DNA of 64,000 nucleotides from Oscillospiraceae bacterium. GTDB lineage: Bacteria; Bacillota; Clostridia; Oscillospirales; Acutalibacteraceae. The stretch is from the NCBI GenBank assembly GCA_015066345.1, contig SVOQ01000011.1, positions 1 through 64,000 of the forward strand, read 5' to 3'. The position numbers and the translations under genes were made by a program. Below the pieces are notes generated by a model, which saw only the letters and a program-made list of their open reading frames with translations, ran no database searches and was not told the origin of the DNA. Below, in pieces: positions 8,916 through 16,842 of the stretch; position 1 is the stretch's first letter, and the number at the start of each line of letters is the position of its first letter.

Positions 8916-8998
8916 TTTTTGTTATCTATTTATCATTCAGTATCATACACCATAGTGGTAGAATTAAGACAAATATTACCAAGAAAGGTTGTCATATT

Positions 8999-10018
8999 AT
9001 GGAAAAGAAATTAGTTTTTGGTGCAATCGGTCTTATGTTCGGTAACGCTCACCTTGAGGGTGCTCTCGCTTACGGCGCAGAGGTTGCCGCAATTTGTGAC
9101 CTTAACGAAGAAACACTCAGAAAATCAGGCGAAAAATATAATATCCCTGAAGAAAAGTGGACAACTGACTACCACGATATTCTCAACAACCCCGAAATCA
9201 ATATGGTTTCAATTGCTATCCCCGACCAGAAGCACAGACAGGTTGCCTGTGAAATGCTCGCCGCAGGTAAGCACGTACTTTGCGAAAAGCCCCTTGCTCT
9301 TACAAGAGAAGATATTGAAGCAATGGTACAGGCTACTGAAAAATCAAGTGCAAAATTTATGGTTGGTCAGATTTGCCGTTTCACCCCCGCTTTTGCAAAG
9401 GCTAAAGAAATTATTGACTCAGGCAAAATCGGTGAGCTTTACTTCGTTGAATCCGAATATGCTCACGACTATATGAACATTGTTAAAAATGAAAATATCT
9501 GGCGTGCAGACCCCGCCCGTCACGGCGTTATCGGTGGCGGTTGCCACGCAGTTGACCTTCTTCGTTGGCTCGCAGGTGACCCCGTTGAAGTTTTCGCATA
9601 CGGTACACATAAGCTTCTCCCCACAGTACCTTATGACGACGCTACCTGTGCTCTTCTTAAATTTGACGAAGAACTTATGGGTAAGGTTTTCGTTTCAACA
9701 GGTTGTAAGAGAGACTACACAATGCGTACTTGCATTTACGGTACAAAGGGTACTATTATCTGCGATAATACATCACCCACAATGCAACTCTTTGTAGTTG
9801 ACGAAAACGACGAAGCTCCTCACGAGCCCGAGATTATCGAAATCGACGTTAACAACCACAACTACGTAAGAGAGTTCCAGGTATTTGCAGATACAATTTT
9901 AGCAGATGCCGAAATGGAAACAAGCGTTTACGAAGGTGCTAAGACTGTTGAAGTTTGCCTTGCAATTGTTGAAAGCGCAAACACAGGCGAAAAGGTTAAA
10001 CCTAACTATAATTTCTGA
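8999..10018 (+). CDS. Gfo/Idh/MocA family oxidoreductase
   Basis: A 339-residue NAD(P)-dependent oxidoreductase of the glucose-fructose oxidoreductase/inositol dehydrogenase family. The N-terminal Rossmann domain carries AICDLNEETLRK and the active-site motif EKPLAL (around residue 100). The nucleotide loop reads GAIGLMFGN, not the strict GxGxxG. The GGCHAVDLLRWLAGD segment supplies the catalytic histidine region. The substrate (a sugar or cyclitol) cannot be named. It is divergent from a PocR-AraC regulator and is followed by a hairpin, so it is probably a single inducible gene. Confidence 0.9.
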   Translation: MEKKLVFGAIGLMFGNAHLEGALAYGAEVAAICDLNEETLRKSGEKYNIPEEKWTTDYHDILNNPEINMVSIAIPDQKHRQVACEMLAAGKHVLCEKPLALTREDIEAMVQATEKSSAKFMVGQICRFTPAFAKAKEIIDSGKIGELYFVESEYAHDYMNIVKNENIWRADPARHGVIGGGCHAVDLLRWLAGDPVEVFAYGTHKLLPTVPYDDATCALLKFDEELMGKVFVSTGCKRDYTMRTCIYGTKGTIICDNTSPTMQLFVVDENDEAPHEPEIIEIDVNNHNYVREFQVFADTILADAEMETSVYEGAKTVEVCLAIVESANTGEKVKPNYNF

Positions 10019-10030
10019 TAAAAATATTGA

Positions 10031-10062
10031 GAGCGTACACGGTAAAAACTGTGTACGCTCTT
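10031..10062 (+). terminator. Intrinsic terminator of the oxidoreductase gene
   Basis: A 10-bp perfect stem GAGCGTACAC/GTGTACGCTC with a ten-base loop, followed by a moderately T-rich stretch. Confidence 0.75.
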
Positions 10063-10140
10063 GTTATTGTTGATTTTGATTTTTAATACTTGCGGAAGAA
10101 TAACTTATTGGTTTTTCCAACTGAAGAAAAACCGCAAAAG

Positions 10141-10342
10141 AACTACCCACCACCCCGCCTGCGGCGGTGTCCCCCTCCCTTTTTGCTACGCAAAATGGGA
10201 TGATAAGGACCTTCCACCACCTTACGGCGGTTCCCCTTCCTCCCGCAAGCGGCAGGACGGCGAGGCTTCGCGTTACCTCAATTTATATTTTATAATCGGC
10301 TTTGCCCCGATAATTTTGCATTCTGCATTCTGCATTTTGCAT
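10141..10342. repeat. Composite intergenic repeat, copy A
   Basis: This fills the 366-bp gap between convergent genes. It contains two degenerate tandem copies of a GC-rich module (10146-10200 and 10206-10271, CCACCACC..CGGCGGT..CCCCTTCCTCC) and an AT-rich module made of ATTCTGCATTCTGCATTTTGCAT and ATAATCGGCTTTGCCCCGAT. Both modules recur at 27080-27192, where the AT-rich one is on the opposite strand. The base composition is much richer in G+C than the surroundings. The 102-aa ORF in the track is an accidental reading of this element. Confidence 0.75.
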
Positions 10343-10384
10343 TTACAATCGGCACGCAGTGCCCCTTAAATTACGCATTACGCA

Positions 10385-11395
10385 TTATGAATTATCTATG
10401 GGCATTGATGCTACGGCGTTGAGGGTCAGGTCGGCACGTTTGCCGTCAAGGTATTCATAATAGCCCTGAGAGGCTATCATAGCCGCGTTATCACCGCAAT
10501 ATTTAAGGTCGGGCATATAGAGTTTAATATTTCTCTTATCACAAGCCTCCTGCATAACCTTGCGAAGACGGGAGTTTGCGGAAACACCGCCTGCAAGAAC
10601 AAGGGTTTTAGCTCCCGTATCCTCCGCCGCCAACATAGTGTGAGAAACGAGTAAATCCGTAACGGCTTTTATGAAGGATGCACCCAAATCCTCAGGCTTT
10701 ACTGTTTCACCCTTTTGGGATGCGTTATGTACAAGATTTACCGCAAAGGTTTTAAGACCCGAAAAACTGAAATCATATTTTGAATCCGCAATTTTCGGTA
10801 CAGGGAATTTATATTTATTCTCGTCTGCGTGTTTGGATATTTTATCGAGATTCACTCCACCGGGATACGGAAGCCCCACTGTACGGGCGGCTTTATCCAT
10901 AGCCTCACCTGCGGCATCGTCACGGGTTCTGCCGATAACCTCGAACTCGGTATATGATTTAACATTTATAATATGAGTATGACCGCCAGAAACCACCAAT
11001 GAAAGAAACGGCGGTTTTATTTCTTCATCTGAAATATAGTTAGCAGCAACATGTCCCCTTAAATGGTGAACAGGAACAAGGGGTATACCCGCCGAGAGTG
11101 AAACGCCCTTAGCATAGTTCACACCCACGAGCAAAGCACCTATAAGCCCCGGGGCGTAAGTAACGCCGATTGCATCAATATCATTTAAGGTGCAACCCGC
11201 ATCATCCAATGCTTTTTGCACAACACCGCAAATCGCCTCAGTGTGTCGTCTTGAAGCAATTTCGGGCACTACACCGCCATATATTTTATGTTCTTCAACC
11301 TGTGACGCAATAACGTTTGAAAGAACCTTTCTGCCATCCTCAACAACGGATGCGGCAGTTTCATCACAGGAGCTTTCGATACCGAGAATTTTCAT
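10385..11395 (-). CDS. tsaD: tRNA N6-adenosine threonylcarbamoyltransferase TsaD
   Basis: TsaD transfers the threonylcarbamoyl group to A37 of ANN-decoding tRNAs (t6A) with TsaB/TsaE. The start MKILGIESSCDETA, the metal-binding histidines in HHLRGH (~residues 109-114), LSLVVSGGHT and the C-terminal GGVSANSRLR are all canonical, and 336 residues is the normal length. The stop codon abuts composite repeat A, so the element ends almost exactly at the gene. No tsaB or tsaE is seen nearby. Confidence 0.97.
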   Translation of the reverse strand: MKILGIESSCDETAASVVEDGRKVLSNVIASQVEEHKIYGGVVPEIASRRHTEAICGVVQKALDDAGCTLNDIDAIGVTYAPGLIGALLVGVNYAKGVSLSAGIPLVPVHHLRGHVAANYISDEEIKPPFLSLVVSGGHTHIINVKSYTEFEVIGRTRDDAAGEAMDKAARTVGLPYPGGVNLDKISKHADENKYKFPVPKIADSKYDFSFSGLKTFAVNLVHNASQKGETVKPEDLGASFIKAVTDLLVSHTMLAAEDTGAKTLVLAGGVSANSRLRKVMQEACDKRNIKLYMPDLKYCGDNAAMIASQGYYEYLDGKRADLTLNAVASMPIDNS

Positions 11396-11550
11396 ATTTC
11401 ACACATATTTAAAACATTCCGTTTCAAATATGTCTCCTTTCGTAAAGTGAGGTTGCTTACAGAAAAACACCTACTCATATTGTTTTAATCATTGTATCAC
11501 AATGTTTTATTGAGTTCAAGAGAAATGATATCTTCATAACAACATAAAAA

Positions 11551-11582
11551 TATAGAGTCACCACAAAAGCGGTAACTCTATA
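11551..11582 (-). terminator. Intrinsic terminator of the 11614-12210 gene
   Basis: The stem TATAGAGTCACC/GGTAACTCTATA (one mismatch) is followed on the minus strand by a T-rich run (TTTTTATG). Confidence 0.75.
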
Positions 11583-11613
11583 TTGGGTACGAGATTCCGT
11601 GAGAGATTAAAAC

Positions 11614-12210
11614 TTAATCTTCCCTTTGTTCGGCAAGATATATCCCCCAATCCGAAAACATTTCAGGAATATCAAAAACAGTTTTACCGTTAGTTTCGAT
11701 TCTTTCAGTTTCTCCGGGAGTATCATGAGTAAAAGTATCCCAAGCGGTTACAAGTTTTTTAACAGGCTTTAATTCATTCTTTTCTAAAATTTTATTATAG
11801 GTTTCAGTAGCTTTTGAATAAATAGTAACAACATTATATTTACCAATCATAATTTCATCGTGTGAAATATGGCAACCAAATCCAAAAGCCGATAAACCAT
11901 CATTGATAAGGATTTCTCCTATTTGCTCTATAATAACAAAAGCTTGTTCCTGAGTACACCCGTCAATATAGTAAACGTCCTTATGTAAACCATCAACCCA
12001 ACAAGGTTTTACTATATTTTCATCCTGTAATTTAGAAGGAATTTCCAAGATAAAAAATAGGGGTTCATTATGCATTTTTATAAAGTCCAGAAGTAAATCC
12101 CCGATCTTATCAGCATCAATATTTGCAATTATACTGTTAGCGTTAATTTCATATTCTTCGTGAATTCTTTCAGGAAACGGAACAATACAACCTTTTCGGA
12201 ATTTAAGCAT
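11614..12210 (-). CDS. Hypothetical protein
   Basis: 198 residues, acidic, with no signal peptide or membrane segment. I do not recognise the family. It starts MLKFRKGCIVPFPER after a clear GAGGTGAT Shine-Dalgarno site and has its own terminator, so it is a genuine monocistronic gene. Its size and acidity resemble immunity-type or SMI1-like proteins only in the loosest sense, and I do not assign a function. Confidence 0.75.
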   Translation of the reverse strand: MLKFRKGCIVPFPERIHEEYEINANSIIANIDADKIGDLLLDFIKMHNEPLFFILEIPSKLQDENIVKPCWVDGLHKDVYYIDGCTQEQAFVIIEQIGEILINDGLSAFGFGCHISHDEIMIGKYNVVTIYSKATETYNKILEKNELKPVKKLVTAWDTFTHDTPGETERIETNGKTVFDIPEMFSDWGIYLAEQRED

Positions 12211-12282
12211 AATATCACCTCTAAAAAAATTATACTCGTATAAAAAATAAAATCAAGACATCTGTTTTATTTATACAAAACA

Positions 12283-12317
12283 AAAATAGAGAACCTACAC
12301 TAAAGTGTAAGTTCTCT
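12283..12317 (-). terminator. Terminator of tRNA-Leu
   Basis: AGAGAAC-TACAC paired with GTGTA-GTTCTCT (one bulge/mismatch pair), immediately after the tRNA CCA on the minus strand and followed by a T-rich tract. Confidence 0.75.
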
Positions 12318-12320
12318 TTT

Positions 12321-12407
12321 TGGTGCCGGTGACCGGACTTGAACCGGTACGATGTTGCCACCGAGGGATTTTAAGTCCCTTGCGTCTGCCTATTCCGCCA
12401 CACCGGC
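12321..12407 (-). tRNA. tRNA-Leu (anticodon UAA)
   Basis: 87 nt including the encoded CCA. The acceptor stem GCCGGTG/CACCGGC, the anticodon arm AGGGA-CTTAAAA-TCCCT (anticodon TAA), a long type II variable arm and the GTTCAAGTC T-loop are all present. Confidence 0.96.
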
Positions 12408-12418
12408 ACAGCTATTAA

Positions 12419-12447
12419 ATTATAATCTTTACTGCACCGATTGTCAA
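12419..12447 (-). promoter_or_regulatory. Promoter of tRNA-Leu
   Basis: Perfect consensus TTGACA (12447-12442) and TATAAT (12424-12419) on the minus strand with a 17-base spacer, just ahead of the tRNA. Confidence 0.9.
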
Positions 12448-12514
12448 GGACTTTTTTATCAAAAAATACACTTTTCGGTTCTTAAATTATAATTCTTTTA
12501 TATATAAAAAATTT

Positions 12515-12557
12515 AAAACTTGTTGGTAAATTGAAAAACGAACTACCAACAAGTTTT
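12515..12557 (-). terminator. Terminator of the zinc-ribbon gene
   Basis: A 14-bp perfect stem AAAACTTGTTGGTA/TACCAACAAGTTTT flanked by T or A runs on either strand. Confidence 0.85.
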
Positions 12558-12569
12558 TTCTTTATACTT

Positions 12570-13109
12570 TTATTTATTGGTGTACTCAGACTCCACCTTT
12601 TTAAAGGCTTCTTTATTTTTCATTACAAAATCACGAACAATAAAGCCGAAAACTGCACCAGCAACACCTACAAACCCGCCAACGACAACATTGTAAACGA
12701 GGGTTATAATCAAACTCTTTACAGGTTCATATTTTGCAACGATTCCCGTAGGCTTTGTCAATATTTCTTTACTGTATTTTAAATCCCCGAGAGCAGTCTT
12801 CACATTAAGTACCGCAATAACCCAGATAAGAATACCTGAAAGAATATTTGAAAAGCCTTCGCCCCACTCTATAAGATAAATCAGACCCATAATAACGGAA
12901 CCTAAACCTATAAGCACCTGAGCTGCGGCTACACCCAACCAAATGTAAGCTTCTATTTTTATTTTAGATGACAGTTTTGATACTACATCACCTGTCCCCG
13001 CAGTTGACTGAGGCACAAATGGTGTACCGCTTGGTGATTGATTCTGACCACAATGGTTACAGAAACTTTGTCCCTCCTGAATTTCCTTTCCGCATTTTGT
13101 ACAAAACAT
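12570..13109 (-). CDS. Zinc-ribbon membrane protein
   Basis: 179 residues from the second ATG. The N-terminus is a zinc ribbon (MFCTKCGKEIQEGQSFCNHCG, CxxC-x(n)-CxxC), then a short Ser/Gly/Pro linker and about three hydrophobic segments: IWLGVAAAQVLIGLGSVIMG, NILSGILIWVIAVLNV and IITLVYNVVVGGFVGVAGAV. AGAAAGGA abuts the first ATG (13118) but is ideally spaced from ATG 13109, which is also where the five paralogues at 22-26 kb start. It lacks the PTELF motif found in four of those. The function of this class is unknown. Confidence 0.82.
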   Translation of the reverse strand: MFCTKCGKEIQEGQSFCNHCGQNQSPSGTPFVPQSTAGTGDVVSKLSSKIKIEAYIWLGVAAAQVLIGLGSVIMGLIYLIEWGEGFSNILSGILIWVIAVLNVKTALGDLKYSKEILTKPTGIVAKYEPVKSLIITLVYNVVVGGFVGVAGAVFGFIVRDFVMKNKEAFKKVESEYTNK

Positions 13110-13184
13110 AAAAAACATCCTTTCTGTGTATATAATTTAACCTTTGCAGATTAATTGAATTGTAGCATAACATACTCCAAAATG

Positions 13185-13213
13185 CAAGTAATTTCATCTT
13201 GCAAATTTACTTG
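13185..13213. promoter_or_regulatory. Inverted repeat upstream of RHH gene
   Basis: CAAGTAA (13185-13191) and TTACTTG (13207-13213) are inverted copies separated by 15 bases, 50 bp ahead of the ribbon-helix-helix gene and also upstream of the divergent zinc-ribbon gene. Possible operator; weak. Confidence 0.35.
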
Positions 13214-13263
13214 TATATAATAATTGGTTTTTGCAGTATAATGATATTATAAGAGGTGATTTT

Positions 13264-13446
13264 ATGAGTGATAAAACATTTAAAATAAAAAAGACTCAAA
13301 GCTCCAATAAAACCATAAGAATGCCCGACCCCTTGATTGAAAAAATTCAGAACATTGCCGACCAAAACAATATTTCATTCAATCAATTAGTAGTGCAATG
13401 TTGCGAATACGCTTTAAACAACATGTCCCAAAATTCCGACAAATAA
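13264..13446 (+). CDS. Small ribbon-helix-helix-like protein
   Basis: 60 residues from ATG 13264, which follows AGAGGTGA at six bases; the track start at 13231 reads through the probable promoter. The pattern is that of an Arc/MetJ-type ribbon-helix-helix: a strand (NKTIRMP), helix one (DPLIEKIQNIADQNN) and helix two (SFNQLVVQCCEYAL). It is probably a DNA-binding regulator. Such proteins are often antitoxins, but no toxin gene is adjacent. It has its own terminator. Confidence 0.7.
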   Translation: MSDKTFKIKKTQSSNKTIRMPDPLIEKIQNIADQNNISFNQLVVQCCEYALNNMSQNSDK

Positions 13447-13450
13447 CAAC

Positions 13451-13495
13451 AAAAAGAGTGTCAGTAGTTTTATTATAACTACCGACACTCTTTTT
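13451..13495. terminator. Bidirectional terminator
   Basis: A long stem AAAAAGAGTGTCAGTAGTT / AACTACCGACACTCTTTTT with one mismatch, between the RHH gene and the convergent kinase gene. Confidence 0.88.
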
Positions 13496-13517
13496 GTCCT
13501 AAGCTGTGTGCTTAGTA

Positions 13518-14219
13518 TTATAAATATTTTTTTAATTCCGAAGTATTTGCAAATCTTTTCAAGGGGTCAACCCGAATTGCCTTTTCAATAATTTTAGCAA
13601 GTTTTCCTTTATGCATTCTTCGTCCCGGATGCTCCCCCGTCAACATAACATTCATCAAAATTCCTACGGCGAAAATATCAGTACGTTCGTCACTCTGGGC
13701 AAGTCCCATCTGCTCGGGTGCTGCGTATCCCACGGTTCCGATTATTTTAGTATCCGCCGACTTACCTTGTTTAAAAATACGTGCGGCATCAAAATCAATA
13801 ATTTTTACAATTCCCCCGCTTGTAATCATAATATTTTCGGGTTTTATATCCCTGTGAACTATGCCTAACCTGTGCAATACACCGAGACCGTCGCAAACCC
13901 CGGTTATTACGGTTCTCACGCCTTTTTCACTATAAAGCCCCGTTGATAAAACGTCACCGACCGTAACACCATCAATATATTCCTCAAGAACAACCGAAAA
14001 GCCATCATCCCCTTGAAAGGTTCCGTAAACCTGAGGAAGATTGGGACAAACGAAACGTTCTATACGTCTATATACCTCAGCGTCGCCTTTAAACTTTACA
14101 CAGACTACATTCTTCCCCGATTTGTTGTGACGAAAAACCACAAGGGATTTATCCTCAGTTTTCTTAAGCACCCTCACAACGGAATACTCCGTTTTCAACA
14201 CATCATCAATCCAAGCCAT
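13518..14219 (-). CDS. Small Ser/Thr protein kinase (Hanks type), cytosolic
   Basis: 233 residues, essentially only a kinase domain. The catalytic loop HRDIKPEN, the APE-equivalent GYAAPEQMG and the ERTDIFAVGILM helix-F region are intact, so phosphotransfer is plausible. Two oddities: the metal-binding DFG reads DFD (IIDFDAARIF), and no glycine-rich GxGxxG loop is visible (VLKKTEDKSLVVF). There is no membrane segment or PASTA domain, unlike PrkC-type kinases. The start has GAGGG upstream. It is divergent from an HTH and zinc-ribbon gene pair, which may be its regulator and target. Confidence 0.88.
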   Translation of the reverse strand: MAWIDDVLKTEYSVVRVLKKTEDKSLVVFRHNKSGKNVVCVKFKGDAEVYRRIERFVCPNLPQVYGTFQGDDGFSVVLEEYIDGVTVGDVLSTGLYSEKGVRTVITGVCDGLGVLHRLGIVHRDIKPENIMITSGGIVKIIDFDAARIFKQGKSADTKIIGTVGYAAPEQMGLAQSDERTDIFAVGILMNVMLTGEHPGRRMHKGKLAKIIEKAIRVDPLKRFANTSELKKYL

Positions 14220-14229
14220 TATAACCCTC

Positions 14230-14258
14230 TTGAAAAAATTATTTTAATTTATTATACT
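14230..14258 (+). promoter_or_regulatory. Sigma-A promoter of the HTH/zinc-ribbon pair
   Basis: TTGAAA and TATACT separated by 17 bases in the divergent gap with the kinase gene. Confidence 0.7.
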
Positions 14259-14287
14259 ACAATCATACTTTATTGGGAAGTGAAATT

Positions 14288-14710
14288 TTGATTAAAAAGC
14301 CAACTGACGAATTAATGAAAGAATTACTATGCTCAAATAATATCGACCGATACATAAAAGAAAATGAACAGCATTTTGTGGATTTGACAGTATCCGAGTT
14401 TTTAAATGAGTACGTTAAAGCAAAAAATTTAGTGAAATCGCAAATTTTTAAAAATTCGGAAATGAACGATATTTACGGCTATCAGATTTTTTCGGGTTCG
14501 CGTACTCCGTCGCGTAATACGTTAATTTCACTTTGTGTCGGTATGGAAATGACCGTGGACGAAGTACAAGCAACCCTCAAAATCGCGGGTTTTGCTATGC
14601 TTTACCCGAAGAACAAAAGGGATGCTATTATAATACACGGTATAAATACTAAGCAAAGCGTATTTGAAATAAATAACACTCTTTATAATAATTTAGAGGA
14701 AACACTATGA
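14288..14710 (+). CDS. Helix-turn-helix-like protein next to Ser/Thr kinase
   Basis: 140 residues starting at TTG 14288 (MIKKPTDELMKELL), which has GGGAAGTG ahead; the track start at 14273 lies inside that Shine-Dalgarno site. Residues ~60-110 (YGYQIFSGSRTPSRNTLISLCVGMEMTVDEVQATLKIAG) look like an XRE-type helix-turn-helix variant. No sensor domain is visible. The stop overlaps the next start as ATGA, so the two products are made together. The kinase gene is transcribed divergently from the same gap. Confidence 0.72.
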   Translation: MIKKPTDELMKELLCSNNIDRYIKENEQHFVDLTVSEFLNEYVKAKNLVKSQIFKNSEMNDIYGYQIFSGSRTPSRNTLISLCVGMEMTVDEVQATLKIAGFAMLYPKNKRDAIIIHGINTKQSVFEINNTLYNNLEETL

Positions 14711-15726
14711 TAAATAACGATAACGGTACAGAACCCGTAGCATTCACTTGTCCGTATTGCAAAAAGGAACTACCCGAAGAATTATCCTTTTGCCCTTACT
14801 GTATGGAGCGAATAAAAAAGGCAGCAGTAATTACCCCACCCCCAAAAAAGAAAAACAAAATAATCATTCCGTTAATAGCTTTATTCGGTAGTATACTCAT
14901 AATAACCCTTATGTGTTTAATCGGTATTATTTTTGCAATAAACAGTAACCGTCAAGCTAACTCACCCGCTCAAACAACCGAAAACACAACAGGTACAATT
15001 AACGAAGCAGGAAATATAAAAAAAGAGGAGTTATTGACCGAGAATGAAAAAACACCCGTTAAAGTCAACGGTACGGTTAATGAAAGCAACAATCAATCCT
15101 CTGACACTATCCCCTACACCAAGCAAAATGAAAAAGAAACTGCCAATACTCCCACATCACAAGTTACAACTAAATCGAACAAAATAAACAATCACACTAC
15201 CGCTCCCGAAACCGCAAAGGTAACCCAAGCCCCTGTGACGGTTGCAACAACTAAGGAATCGGTCAACACCGTTACCGTTGAACAAATGGCTGGACGTTGG
15301 AACAACGCAAACTCAAGTTTAAACATCTATAATTTCCAACTTTCGGGCTACACCTCGCAAAACCACGGCGACTCTTGTACAATTTCTCAGAGCTTCAACA
15401 ACAGTGGCGTTAATATGAATTTCACCTTTAACAAAAACCTTGACTCGTACACACTTAAAGGTGACAATGTGGCAAATCTAAACAGTATGTATCAGATTTG
15501 TCGCGTATCCTTAAAGGCGGTTGCAGGTAATAGATATAATGACAGTTCTTTTTATGATTTTGTATCTTCCGACAATTGGAAAGAAACGTCAAGCAATACA
15601 CAGACTAAAACGGGCAATTTCGCCGGTTATAATTGCAAACTGACACTTATAGCCCACGAAAATACCGACCAATGGGGTCTGACTTACACACGATATTCAT
15701 TTACCCTTACAGCAACTAAAATATAA
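14707..15726 (+). CDS. Zinc-ribbon single-pass membrane protein with extracytoplasmic domain
   Basis: 339 residues. Order: zinc ribbon at residues ~14-33 (CPYCKKELPEELSFCPYC), basic KKKNK stop-transfer, one membrane segment (residues ~50-78, IIIPLIALFGSILIITLMCLIG), a long Thr/Asn/Ser-rich linker to ~residue 190, then a compact C-terminal domain (MAGRWNNANSSLNIYNFQLSG) outside the membrane. I do not recognise that last domain. The architecture couples a cytosolic zinc ribbon to an external domain. It is translationally coupled to the HTH gene and beside a Ser/Thr kinase. Confidence 0.78.
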   Translation: MINNDNGTEPVAFTCPYCKKELPEELSFCPYCMERIKKAAVITPPPKKKNKIIIPLIALFGSILIITLMCLIGIIFAINSNRQANSPAQTTENTTGTINEAGNIKKEELLTENEKTPVKVNGTVNESNNQSSDTIPYTKQNEKETANTPTSQVTTKSNKINNHTTAPETAKVTQAPVTVATTKESVNTVTVEQMAGRWNNANSSLNIYNFQLSGYTSQNHGDSCTISQSFNNSGVNMNFTFNKNLDSYTLKGDNVANLNSMYQICRVSLKAVAGNRYNDSSFYDFVSSDNWKETSSNTQTKTGNFAGYNCKLTLIAHENTDQWGLTYTRYSFTLTATKI

Positions 15727-15729
15727 ACC

Positions 15730-15766
15730 AACCTCCGAGTACACATACGTACTCGGAGGTTTTTTC
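15730..15766 (+). terminator. Intrinsic terminator
   Basis: A perfect 13-bp stem AACCTCCGAGTAC/GTACTCGGAGGTT with a six-base loop and trailing T run. Confidence 0.9.
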
Positions 15767-15785
15767 AAACCATAAACTTCATCTA

Positions 15786-16820
15786 TTAAAAGCATTTACC
15801 TGTTTTGCAGTCCTCGGCACTGTCGCCACGGAAACATAATTCATTGGGACACTGTCCGTCGTTAAAAAGTTGAACTATATTATTAACGGTTGTTTCGGCG
15901 ATATTTTCAAGGGCTTCTTCGGTTAAAAATGCCTGATGGGATGTTACAAGCACATTGGGCATTGATATGAGTCTTGCGAGAGTGTCATCCTCCATAATAT
16001 GACCCGAGTTATCCTCAAAGAACAGGTCTGATTCTTCCTCATAAACATCAAGACAAGCTGCACCGACTTTTCGGGATTTAATACCCTGAAGCAAAGCCTC
16101 GGCATCTACGAGAGCCCCCCTTGAGGTATTAAGAATTACAACGCCCTTTTTACATTTTTCCAATGCCGTTTGATTAATAATATGATGCGTATCCTCAGTT
16201 AAAGGACAATGGAGGGATATAATATCACTTTTCTCAAAAAGTTCATCCAATTCAACGTATCTTATTGTATCGCCGTTATCAAGTCCCTTTGCGGGGAATT
16301 TATCGTAAGCGAGAACCTTCATACCAAAACCGCGACAAATATCAATAAACACTCTACCGATTCTACCCGTACCGATAACTCCGACGGTTTTACCGTGTAA
16401 GTCAAAGCCCGTAAGATTTGACAAGCTGAAATTAAAGTCCTTGGTACGGATATATGCCTTATGAATACGGCGAATGGATGTGAGAAGCAAAGCCATTGTA
16501 TGCTCTGCTACGGCGTAGGGTGAATAAGCAGGAACGCGTAAAACGTGGATTTTACCGAATGCGTGTTTCATATCCACATTGTTAAAACCCGCACAACGCA
16601 AAGCTATAACTTTTACGCCCATTTCACTAAGTTTATCAATAACAACATCATTTATTGTGTCATTTACGAAAGCACATACACCGTCATACCCGCGGGCAAG
16701 ATTAACTGTATCTTCATTTAATTTAGTTTCAAAATATTTAAACGCAACACCCTTTTCACCGCCAAATTTATCAAAGGAGGGTTTATCGTAGGGTTTGGTA
16801 TCAAAAAAAGCTATTTTCAT
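15786..16820 (-). CDS. D-lactate dehydrogenase-like D-2-hydroxyacid dehydrogenase
   Basis: 344 residues, NAD-dependent reduction of a 2-oxoacid, most like D-lactate dehydrogenase. Visible are the nucleotide motif GTGRIGR, LHCPLTEDTHHII, the catalytic Arg in NTSRGALVD, Glu in LDVYEEE, and His in TSHQAFLTEEA. The last residues are Cys-rich (CPNELCFRGDSAEDCKTGKC), an unusual tail that might bind metal. The ATG at 16820 is chosen because GGAG lies six bases upstream; the track start at 16832 precedes that site. It lies 22 bases after the GH78-like gene and is likely cotranscribed. Confidence 0.9.
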   Translation of the reverse strand: MKIAFFDTKPYDKPSFDKFGGEKGVAFKYFETKLNEDTVNLARGYDGVCAFVNDTINDVVIDKLSEMGVKVIALRCAGFNNVDMKHAFGKIHVLRVPAYSPYAVAEHTMALLLTSIRRIHKAYIRTKDFNFSLSNLTGFDLHGKTVGVIGTGRIGRVFIDICRGFGMKVLAYDKFPAKGLDNGDTIRYVELDELFEKSDIISLHCPLTEDTHHIINQTALEKCKKGVVILNTSRGALVDAEALLQGIKSRKVGAACLDVYEEESDLFFEDNSGHIMEDDTLARLISMPNVLVTSHQAFLTEEALENIAETTVNNIVQLFNDGQCPNELCFRGDSAEDCKTGKCF

Positions 16821-16842
16821 AGTAATCTCCATTTTTATTTAG

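Noticed and set aside
10061-10369. 102-aa ORF in the gap before tsaD
   Set aside because: It is an accidental reading of composite repeat A: no ribosome-binding site, biased Pro/Arg/His composition, and it crosses the oxidoreductase terminator. Similar spurious ORFs arise wherever such repeats occur.
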